Source: Bretschneidera sinensis
Lineage: Eukaryota; Streptophyta; Magnoliopsida; Brassicales; Akaniaceae
Length of the DNA: 64,000 nt
Reading direction: 5' to 3'
Assembly (NCBI GenBank): GCA_023935145.1
Contig: CM043705.1
Coordinates: 24,971,290-25,035,289 of the forward strand
How positions within the stretch are numbered: position 1 is the first letter of the stretch; every line of letters begins with the position of its first letter. The notes under the pieces are model-generated. The model made no database searches. It was not told where the DNA came from and saw nothing but the letters and a program-made list of their open reading frames with translations. The translations under genes and the position numbers were made by a program. Of this stretch, positions 56,082-64,000 are shown one piece after another.

Positions 56082-57471
56082 TGATTACACTCAAACTAAT
56101 ATGCGGTTATTGTGTATAGTTAAGGTGTCGATCCCACGAGGAAAAGCGAACTACAAGAGAAGATGTAAACTTTAATACGAAACAATAAAATCCAAATGAG
56201 TAAATCTGAGTTTGATAAGGAAATAGCGTGAAGGAGTTGTGTAATTATAATGAAGAATATAATGGAGAGATAACAAGGTTTTGAGAATCCTCCCTCGGTT
56301 TGTTGCCTTATTCCAATCTCAACTCAATTGTTTTTATCTCGATTACTAGTTTCACATCCCAAACAAACAATCGGCAAATATTCAATCAAAGCATATGAAA
56401 ACCCTAATGTAATTGCTACGAATCACTCATTGATTTTCGATTCAAACACACATGACCTATCCTATAAATTTATCAAGAAATGACAATATATCTCAATGAA
56501 ATTATCACAATAATGGATAAAACCTAAAAGATAAATCTACCGGAATCAATCACATCCAAACAACTTGACATAAGAAGAGCTTGACTAAACTTATATGGAG
56601 AAGAAGCATGCAATCACCGGATTAAGAAAATCTATGATAAGAAGAACATAAAGTGTAGCTGTCACATAAACCTAAATTCTTCTTATTTAATCAAAGAGTA
56701 AATTATAAACAATGTTTTGACAATAAATCCAAACTACAACTGAATCAATAATGGAAAATAAGAACAACTGCACCTAGGGATTCATCCCTTCAACTTGCTT
56801 GGAGATTAGTTGGCCATGGGGCTCATGCTTGAACACTATAGTGGAGAAGAATGTCGAGCTCTCTTCTCTGTTTCTAGCCTCCAAAAACTTTTTCTTTATC
56901 AAATCCTAATTGATCTATTTATAATACAAAGGTCTAAGGATGTTTTGGGTCTAAACAATCAACTAAAACCCTAATTAGGAAAACAGGGGTTCGTGTGCGC
57001 GTCGCGGCTCTTTCTGGTCTTTGGTTAGGTGAGCTTCTGGACGCCGCAGCCCAGCTTATTCTAGGCCGTGGTGCACAATGGTGCTGACTTATGGAGACTC
57101 TAGGGGCCGCAGCTCAGCCTAGTCCAGGCTGCGGCGTACACTGATGGCTTCCTTGCTCTTTTGGGCTTGGATTTGGAGGCCGAGGCTTAGACTTCTTTAG
57201 GCCGCAACACCATACTTAAGACTTGGTTTCTCTTCATTTTGTCCATCCACAACCATGCCCTCACTCGAATGTGCATCAAAGCATTGTGCTTTAAGCTATG
57301 ATAGCTTTCCATCTCTTTTGAACTCAAAGTACCTGAAAATGCACCGAAATAAGTTAATGATCCAAGAATATCACTTTAGAGTTATTAAGGTATAAAAGTG
57401 TAATTCAAACCTCGATCAACCCTAAAATGCTAACAAATAAGTACTGTTAAAATGCATTTTATGACTCATAA
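56082..57471 (-). repeat. 5' LTR of element G
   Basis: 1,390 bp. Plus-strand right end reads ATGACTCATAA instead of ATGACTCTCATCA, a small deletion plus one change next to the intact GATCA duplication. GC-rich U3 repeats at 57210-56995, TATA near 56926-56917. It is roughly 5-8% different from the 3' LTR by eye. Confidence 0.92.
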
Positions 57472-58155
57472 GATCACAGTGGTTAAGAATGAGGATGAGG
57501 AGCTCATACCTATAAGAAAAATAACTAGTTGGAGAGCATTATTGATTATCGCAGATTGAACAAAGTGACCAGAAAATATCACTTCCCCTTACCATTCATT
57601 GATCTGATGTTAGAAAGATTAACTGGCCATAGCTATTATTGCTTCTTGGATGGGTACAGTGGGTACAACCAGATTGCCATAGCACCTGAGGATCAAGAAA
57701 AGACTACCTTCACATTTCCTTTCGGTACATTTGCTTATCGAAGGATACCATTCGGTTTATGCAACGTGCCAGCCACCTTTCAAAGATGTATGATGAGCAT
57801 ATTTTTCGATATGGTGGAGAAATACATTGAGGTATTCATGGATGATTTCAGTGTCTTTGGTTTCAATTTTGATGAATGCCTAAATCATCTAGAAAGTGTC
57901 TTAAAGAGATGTGAAGAGAGCAACTTAGTGCTAAATTGGGAGAAATGTCACTTTATGGTCCAACAAGGCATTGTGTTAAGTCATTCCATCTCCAATAAAG
58001 ATATTGAGGTAGACAGGGCTAAAATAGACATCATTTCAAAGCTACCTCCTCCTTTCACAATCAAGGGTGTTAGAAGTTCCTTGGACATGCCGGTTTCTAT
58101 AGACGATTCATCAAGGATTTCTCCAAGATCTCGAGACCTCTTTGTGCATTGTTAG
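57472..58155 (+). pseudogene. pol: C-terminal RT of element F, after element G
   Basis: Resumes the frame cut at 45147: the GATCA duplication lies in the codons for the KKSGI-T region. One shift near 57528, then 57529-58155 open: [54 protein letters not shown], catalytic FMDDF near 57840, GIVLSHSISNKDIEVDRAKI. A shift near 58080 garbles [13 protein letters not shown], and the frame then moves to 58149. Confidence 0.93.
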
Positions 58156-58895
58156 CTAAAGATACCAAGTTTGAATGGACTGATAACTGTATGAAAACTT
58201 TCAACACATTGAAGGATGTTCTTTCCTTTGCCCCAATAATGATGGCACCAGATTGGAATCTTACATTCGAATTGATGTGTAATGCAAGCAACTTCACCTT
58301 GGCAGCTGTCTTAGGTCAAAGAATCAATAAGGTACCTTATGCTATTTACTATGCTTCTAGAACTTTAAATAATGCTCAGTTTAACTATTCTACTAATGAA
58401 AAGGAATTGTTAGTTGTTATTTTTGCTTTAGAGAAGTTAGATCGTATCTTTGGCTCTAAGGTTATTGTATTCACTGATCATGCTGCTTTGAGATATTTGT
58501 TTTCTAAGAAAGATGCAAAGCCTAGGTTAATCAGATGGGTACTCCTATTGCAAGAATTTGATTTGGAGATCAAAGACAAAAAAGGCAGTGAGAATGTGGT
58601 TGTAGATCATTTATCAAGGCTACCCTATGAGAATGACAAAAATGAGCTGCCCTTGAATAAGAACTTCCCTGATGAACAATTGTTCGCACTAGAGGTAAAA
58701 CTTCCATGGTATGCTGATATTGTTAATTATCTAACTGCTAAGGTTTTTCCCCTAGGTATGACCACCCAAGGAAAGAAGCGGCTGACATCTATGTCTAGAC
58801 ACTACCATTGGGATGACCCTTACCTCTTCAAATTCAGCCCCGATCAAATCATCAGACGGTGTGTCTCAAAAGAGGAGTACTTGAGCTTATTATAA
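58149..58895 (+). pseudogene. pol: RNase H of element F
   Basis: 248 codons. Connection [20 protein letters not shown], then [14 protein letters not shown] where relatives have CDAS: the first catalytic Asp is Asn (about 58282). Glu in NEKELLVV, Asp in [10 protein letters not shown] and Asp in VDHLSRL are present. Ends in the linker before the integrase zinc domain ([20 protein letters not shown]). Confidence 0.9.
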
Positions 58896-60000
58896 CACTG
58901 CCATTAGTTTGCTTATGGAGGACATTTTGGGGCTAAGCGAACAACTCTTAAGGTATTACAATCTGGTTTTTATTGGCCTAATCTGTTTAAAGATGCCTTC
59001 TCCTTTTGCAGTTCATGTGATAGATGTCAGCGGACAGGTAACGTCTCTTCCCGAAATCAAATGCTCCTACAAAATATTTATATAGTAGAACTTTTTGATG
59101 TATGGGGCATTGATTTCATGGGTCCATTTCCTAACTCCTTTTGTTATTTATATATTCTTGTGGGTGTGGATTATATGTCCAAATATGTCGAGGTTGTCCC
59201 CTCAAAGACTAATGATCACAAAGTGGTTGTTAAGTTTCTACAGGCTAACATCTTTACCCAGTTTGGGACTCCAAGAGCAATCATCAGTGATGGCGGCAAC
59301 CACTTTCATCATCACTCTTTTGCCGCACTACTCAGAAAATACAGGATCACCCATAAAGTTGGCACTCGATATCATCCTCAAACCAGTGGCCAAATGGAGA
59401 TAAGTAACCGAGAGATCAAAGGCATCATAGAGAGGATCGTGAATCCTAATCTTACGCCTAAATGATGCTCTATAGGTATATAGGACAGCTTACAAAACTC
59501 CAATTGGGATGTCCTCATACTGCTTAGTCTTTGGTAAAGCATGTCATTTGCCAGTGGAGCTAGAACATTGAGCATATTGGGCCATTAAACAGTTCAATTT
59601 TGATATGAAACAAGCGGGTAAGAAAAGGAAGCTGCACTTAAATGAGCTAGAAGAATTAAGGTATGATTTATATGAGAATGCCAAGCTTTACAAAGCAAAG
59701 ACAAAAGCCTATCATGACATACACCTAGTGAGGAAAGAGTTTCATGTGGGACAAAAGGTATTACTATACGACTCAAGATTAAGACTGTTCCCAGGCTAAC
59801 TCAAGTCCCGATGGTATGGTCCTTATGTGGTCACCAAGGTCTTTACTCATGGTGCTTTGGAGGTCCATAGTTCCAACAGAAATCAGCCCTTCACGGTAAA
59901 TGGACACAGAGCCAAACCATACCTTGATATTAACTTACCTCCTAGAGATGAAGACTTGGAACTTCAATCTGTCCAGTATTACCTGAACCAAGAGCACTTG
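58896..60000 (+). pseudogene. pol: Integrase of element F
   Basis: Zinc domain decayed by stops (HCH...[20 protein letters not shown], 58896-59045). Core in 59061-59465: Asp in WGIDFMGPF (about 59110), Asp in [10 protein letters not shown] (Arg of ISDRG is Gly), Glu in [11 protein letters not shown] shift near 59455 follows, then 59605-59799 ([20 protein letters not shown]) and the C-terminal module from 59800 (GPYVVTKVFTHGALEV, FTVNGHRAKPY). Frames change twice. Confidence 0.9.
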
Positions 60001-60227
60001 AGCCACAAGAGGTGGGCCCTAAGTGCCCCCTTCAAAGAAAGTAGCATCAAGAGACCGCTTGAGCCATCCACCTTTGATAATCATGTAGCTCAAGCGCCTC
60101 TACTGAGGTTAGTGGTACTGAGGCCACTAAAGTACGATATGGTTATATTGTTACTAGTTCTTCTCCTTGTTCGTTTCATTATTTTAATGCTTTTATATTT
60201 TCTTACTACCAGCATTTTCTGCCTTGC

Positions 60228-60386
60228 AATCGAGCGCACTACATAGTGTGCTCGAGCGCACTCTCGCCCTGTGCTACATAGCACGCAAGCGCATCACACT
60301 ACACACTTGCACACAAGTGAAATCGAGTGCACTTCACAATACGCTCAAGTGCACTCGGGGCAAAGAGGTCACGTGATGGTTATAAA
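60228..60386 (+). promoter_or_regulatory. Internal iteron block and TATA box, candidate env promoter (F)
   Basis: About eight variants of the F U3 motif in 130 bp (CAATCGAGCGCAC, GTGCTCGAGCGCAC, ACGCTCAAGTGCAC), then GGTTATAAACG with TATAAA at 60381-60386. The plan equals U3 of the same element. The following 190 nt are pyrimidine-rich like a 5' leader. A donor-like AG|GTACGC at 60581 and acceptor-like TTTCCATAG at 60744 could frame a leader intron. Confidence 0.45.
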
Positions 60387-60786
60387 CGTTTTCCCTCATT
60401 TTACCTCACCTACACTCAATCGAACTCCCTCTATTTCTCTCTCACACTCGCCATCTCACACAGTAATCTCACTCTCAATCCAACTCCTTACCCATCACCA
60501 ACCCTCCCCCATCCCAAAATTCATTAGCTCATCCTCCCTCTCATTTCCCATTACCCCACTAATCCCATTCACGTGCACTAGGTACGCTGTACCCATTTTT
60601 TTCCTTTCCTACATCGTTTATTATTATACACAATCACACATATTATTGAATTATATTTTACTAATTATTTGCATTTTTCGTTTAATGTATGGTTGTATTT
60701 TGTGATTACATGAGGTTACGTTTGCGTTTGTGTGCTTTCCATAGCTTTGAGTTTCCGTCGCCCGTAAACTGTTCGACATATTGTCT

Positions 60787-60877
60787 GAATGAGTGCAATC
60801 GAGCATTGAAACTTTGTGATCGAGTGCACCTCAATCTGTGCGATCGAGCGCACCATTAGCTGTGATCGAACGCAATC
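60787..60877 (+). repeat. Second iteron cluster before the env-position ORF of F
   Basis: Four spaced copies: GTGCAATCGAGC, GTGATCGAGTGCAC, GTGCGATCGAGCGCAC, GTGATCGAACGCA. It ends 33 bp before the env-position ATG at 60910. Confidence 0.7.
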
Positions 60878-60909
60878 ACACCTGAAGCTGCACTATCTTT
60901 CCTAAGCAC

Positions 60910-61756
60910 ATGGCCTCTAGTTCCTGAGCCTCCAACAGTCGCTCCCATTCCACCCAGCCTAGTTTCAAGCAATGCGAAATCCTGTTCGAGACTAGTTTCA
61001 ACATCGGTGGGGATTTCAAGAGCTTGGACGCAACAAGATGGGTGGTCCAAGAATTTAAGGCCCAGGGTCTCAAGCAGCTGTTCAAGCTGGTCTGTTCCAC
61101 GGCTTACACTAGATTTGTGGTCAGCTTTTATGAGAACCTGACCTATGACTGCACCTGACTAGAGATCTTATCCTCCTCAATCCATGGTAGATTCATAGAG
61201 CTGACCACCACAGACATCACCACTGCCCTCCACTACTGTGATGAGTCCCCTCCGAAGGACAGTCATATGGAGGAGTAGCCAGACCCGTTTCCTCTGTCCC
61301 ACATCATCGAGGACATGTGTACGGCCCAATATGCCGACTGGCACAACAATACAGGGAGCCAGTCGAAGTTGCCTCCCCGCCTATGGCTCTAGGACTCCAT
61401 CCTCCAGTATAATGTGTGCCCCTTGGGGCACAAGACTCGGAGGAGGGATCAGTTCATACAGGCCCTCTACACCTTTCATTGAGGTCACTAGTACTCCATA
61501 CCATCCATCATATAGAGCCAGATACACAAGTTTTGGGACCATGTGCACAGCTGGCAGACCTCCGCGACTAATGCATGGGGGCTCCCCTTTCCATTCCTAC
61601 TCAGCCACATCTTCAAGAAGAAGGGGATCAAGGGCTCCTCAGTTGACGGACCAACAGCAACCACCTGTTCTTCGGGAGGGCCCAGTGGAGCCTTAGCCAG
61701 TCCTATATGCCCCGAGGACCCCAGGTGCATGTTCCAGCTGCTAAGCATATGGCAGA
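60910..61756 (+). pseudogene. Env-position ORF of element F, first part
   Basis: From ATG 60910 (MASSS-stop) with at least seven in-frame stops. Conserved-looking segments: GGDFKSLDATRWVVQEFKAQ, TAYTRFVVSFYENLTYDCT, SIHGRFIELTTTDITTALHY, SKLPPRLWL, DSILQYNVCPLGHKTRRRDQ, AWGLPFPFLLSHIFKKKGIK. The plan (FVxxFYxNL, then RGxxIxLT, then LPPRLW...) recalls the env-position protein of J, of which it could be a distant relative. I see no clear signal peptide. A solo LTR interrupts it at 61757. Confidence 0.65.
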
Positions 61757-62807
61757 TGTTGGTATTTGTCTAAGGTTCAAACATGTCTAAGCATGGTTCA
61801 AAGAAGGTTAAAGTCTAAACCAAAGTTGAAAGATTAAAGTTCAGTAAGTTAGAAGACTGCACACATGTGTGTGCATCACTTTGGAGTAAGGTAAGGCTAG
61901 ACGCACTAGTGTGTTCACTTCTGCACACAAGCAGAAGAGTGTGCGCACAGTTGGGAGAAGGGGGCAGCATCAATGTGCACAACGCCCCTCCTTATCCAGC
62001 ACCGCACCTTGTAAAATGGGGACTCTAGGGCCGCACCAGCACCGCACCACCCATTGTTCATGCCTCCAGGTGCGCACCAGCACCTCACCGCTCACCACCA
62101 GCGGCGCACCGCCTAGAAGCTACTGCAAGTGTGCTCTGCCCAGCACCGCACCGTGCCCTGTCTAGCACCTAGGTGCTAGGCAAAGTCAAGCACACATAGG
62201 TAGCATGCATAAGGACTCTTTTAGGTGCGTGTGTGCAAGGTCAAAATGCATAGTACCACTTAGGAAAGTGACGAAGGGCCATGATTAAGTGATGATCTTG
62301 ATCAAAGGGTGAGGATTGAATCTCAAGAATAACTAAGAAGTGGGTGGCTATAAAAGGGGTTTCCTAGGCTCATTTTTCATATATACAACAACACAATTTT
62401 GTGACATACTTTAAGATCAATTGTAATACAATAGAGAATTATGTGAGAGACATAAACACAAGAGGGACTCTTTGTAGTGAGGCTGGTTGTAAATGAGAGA
62501 GAAGTCTAGATTAGATAGAGATCATTGTTAGTTCTCATCTTCTTCCTTTCTTCTCTTCTTCAAGAACTTGAGGTTTCTTGAAAGGGATTGTTGTAACTTG
62601 TAAGAACTATTTGATTTAGTGCAAAGAGTTTGGAGGAACTCACGGGGATGTAGGCACATTGTCGAACCTCGATAACAAATTGCTTGTCTTCTTTCTTTCT
62701 TTGATTTTCTGTTCTTGTTTTCGATTCCAAATCTTTCTACAAGTCATTCTAGACTTGAGTGTTTGGAAGATCACCATCTGGGCATCTTATGAAGGTGATT
62801 TTCAACA
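61757..62807 (+). mobile_element. Solo LTR of a copia-type element
   Basis: 1,051 bp with ends TGTTGGTATTTG and TTTTCAACA (5-bp inverted ends TGTTG/CAACA). Contains a GC-rich block of GCACCGCACC / GCGCACCAGCACC motifs (61986-62170), a TATA box CTATAAAAGG at 62349-62358 and a downstream GT-rich segment. Flanking pentamers GCAGA and GTGGA match at three of five positions, so the target duplication is decayed or the ends are slightly off. No internal region, hence solo. Confidence 0.75.
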
Positions 62808-63105
62808 GTGGATGATCCTATGGACACCGAGAACCCGACAGTGAGCCTTATGTGGGAGGAGGACCAGTCAGACATGGGGTCCATTGAGTACCAGCACATG
62901 CTAAAGGAGTTGTCCTCCTTCCACTATGAGCTATCAGACATTCACTGGGAGGACAGGGAGGCGACCCAATTGATCCATCAGTGGCTAGATGGTTTGGAGG
63001 CACAGTTTACACGATAGGAGGCGATGCTACAGACCATCCACAATCGACTACCTCCCACACCCGGTACCCCATCAACTACACCACCTGGAGACCAACAGTG
63101 AGAGG
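62808..63105 (+). pseudogene. Env-position ORF of element F, C-terminal part
   Basis: Continues after the solo LTR with DDPMDTENPTVSLMWEEDQS, a helical Glu/His-rich stretch (MLKELSSFHYELSDIHWEDR), a stop at 63015-63017 and a Pro/Thr tail. 13176-13364 in element I is the same segment. Confidence 0.65.
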
Positions 63106-63111
63106 GTACCC

Positions 63112-63276
63112 CGTCTGGCTAAAAACATAAAACTTAGCGCTCATGGAAAGCACCCCAAAGCATATCCTTTTTAAGTATTTTTTTTATTAATTATTAGTAT
63201 TTACTTTTAATTATAACTGTTTCTTATTAGTATTTCTTGTTTTTCAGTTTTATATATGTTTTTTTTCTTTTTCAAG
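63112..63276 (+). promoter_or_regulatory. Post-pol stem-loop module (F), stem decayed
   Basis: CGTCTGGCTAAAAACA (63112-63127) keeps the left arm only. AGCGCTCATGGAAAGCACCC follows, then a U-rich stretch with TTTTTCAG at 63247 and TTTTTCAAG at 63276. Confidence 0.5.
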
Positions 63277-64000
63277 GACATAGTAAGTGCATCAAGTTCA
63301 AGTTTGGGGGCGTGCTATGAGCCATGTCTGCCATACAATTCTCCATTTCCCAGGTCAGATCTTTCCATATCACTCACACATTGGAGACAGTGTGTATATT
63401 AAGTTTGGGGGTATTGGGGATACACTCAAATACTATGTCCCAGTTTTTTTTTTTTAAATAAATGCATATTCATACTATGTTGAAAATTATGGTTGATTTA
63501 AAAAAAATATTATGATAAAACTTCATCAGTAAGCTTAAAATCTAAAACATATAGTCTAATGATAAAGTTTTAAAAATCTTAATTACCTACCTCAAGGCAT
63601 TTAGGAATTCACAAAGTTTGACTTAAATCTAACACGAGCACATTAGCACATGGCGTGAGGTATGACATATAATCTCTATGTATATGTTTCCATGACCTAG
63701 CTGTAATCGAATAACTTAATTAGAATAACACTTTGGCATAGAAGAAAAAAAAATTTAGAAAATTGGTTATTGTGCAAAAAGAGAAAATAAAATGTTCCTA
63801 ATAATCATTAAATAAAATTTTCCACTGAGTAACTAGGCCTCTTGCCTCAGTAAGCAGTGAGTGTTCACATCAAAAGGTTGGAATGATGAATATAATGATC
63901 ATTAAATAAAAGTTTCCACTAAGTAACTGGACCTCTTGCCTCAGTAAGCAGTGAGTGTTCACGTCAAAAGGTGGGGATTTTGCAAGGAAGGATTAAGACC
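63277..64000 (+). other. Non-coding 3' region of element F, to window end
   Basis: TTCAAGTTTGGGGGCG near 63297. Central module ACACATTG-GAGA-CAGTGTGT (63376-63395, 8-bp stem with one G-U), then AAGTTTGGGGGTATTGGGG (63401-63419). Repeats of CAGTAAGCAGTGAGTGTTCA at about 63848 and 63940, as in H and I. No ORF. Confidence 0.75.

Larger units (their letters stand above)
45148..57471 (-). mobile_element. Element G: gag-protease Athila-type element, split by H
   Basis: Inserted in RT of F with perfect target duplications GATCA (45143-45147 and 57472-57476). 5' LTR 56082-57471, primer site 56060-56076, gag 54809-55930, protease 53441-54808, post-pol module, 3' non-coding region, polypurine tract, 3' LTR 45148-46559. 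RT, RNase H and integrase are absent, through the same deletion as in A. Without H it is about 7.2 kb. Confidence 0.95.
30280..64000 (+). mobile_element. Element F: large Athila-type element, split by E, G and a copia solo LTR
   Basis: Inserted in copia gag of K. 5' LTR 30280-31548 plus 41346-41351; primer site 41358-41375; gag 41788-43837; protease to about 44500; RT split by G (to 45147, resumes 57472); RNase H; integrase to about 60000; internal iteron/TATA block; env-position relic split by a solo LTR; post-pol module 63112; non-coding 3' region to the window end. The 3' LTR lies beyond 64000. Without insertions about 10.5 kb is visible. Confidence 0.92.

Noticed and set aside
60271..60705. 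144-codon Ser/Thr/His-rich open frame
   Set aside because: Covers iterons and a pyrimidine-rich leader of F; composition follows base content only.
61911..62165. 84-codon Ser/Pro-rich open frame
   Set aside because: Produced by GC-rich repeats in the solo copia LTR.
1..64000. Host protein-coding genes, tRNA or rRNA genes
   Set aside because: All recognisable protein similarity is retroelement Gag, Pol or env-position protein; no tRNA cloverleaf or rRNA sequence was seen. tRNA-like strings are primer sites.

Overview
The window is plant nuclear DNA made entirely of retrotransposons. I found no host gene, tRNA, rRNA or bacterial feature. The lineages point to a seed plant, most likely a eudicot: Ty3/gypsy elements of the Athila type (tRNA-Asp-type primer sites, LTRs of 1.2-1.5 kb, env-position ORFs) and a Sirevirus-like Ty1/copia relic. 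I cannot name the species. Every coding region carries stops or frameshifts, so all are annotated as pseudogenes.

Layout. Element A (+, 1-4620) is the 3' part of a gag-protease element whose 3' LTR is cut after 24 bp and joined to the gag of element B (+, 4621-12135), which has full pol and a 3' LTR. Then come an LTR fragment (12136-13152), the 3' end of a third element I (+, 13176-16081) and another LTR fragment (16082-16468). From 16469 a copia relic K (-) begins. It is split by gypsy element J (-, 17721-29246), which carries an env-position ORF, resumes at 29247-30279, and is split again by element F (+, 30280 to beyond the window end). F is split by E (-, 31549-41340) six bases from the end of its 5' LTR, by G (-, 45148-57471) inside its reverse transcriptase, and by a solo copia LTR (61757-62807) inside its env-position ORF. 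G is itself split by H (+, 48054-53148). Target-site duplications support this nesting: H cgcat/cgcat, G gatca/gatca, E aacct/aaccc, J cctaa/cctag. The order of insertion is K, then J and F, then E and G, then H.

Function. E and J are the best-preserved full-length elements, with LTR, primer site, gag, protease, RT, RNase H, integrase and polypurine tract. A and G share one identical loss of RT, RNase H and integrase, and H is a reduced F-type element. These look like non-autonomous passengers. Across families the non-coding parts are strikingly modular: (1) GC-rich, often palindromic iterons just upstream of the TATA box in U3; (2) in F and J, a second such iteron-plus-TATA block between integrase and the env-position ORF, resembling an internal promoter; (3) a small stem-loop just after pol followed by a pyrimidine-rich stretch and a splice-acceptor-like AG; (4) a hairpin beside the 3' polypurine tract and a second hairpin-plus-purine module further upstream. 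The stems of modules 3 and 4 vary in sequence yet keep pairing, which suggests conserved RNA structures.
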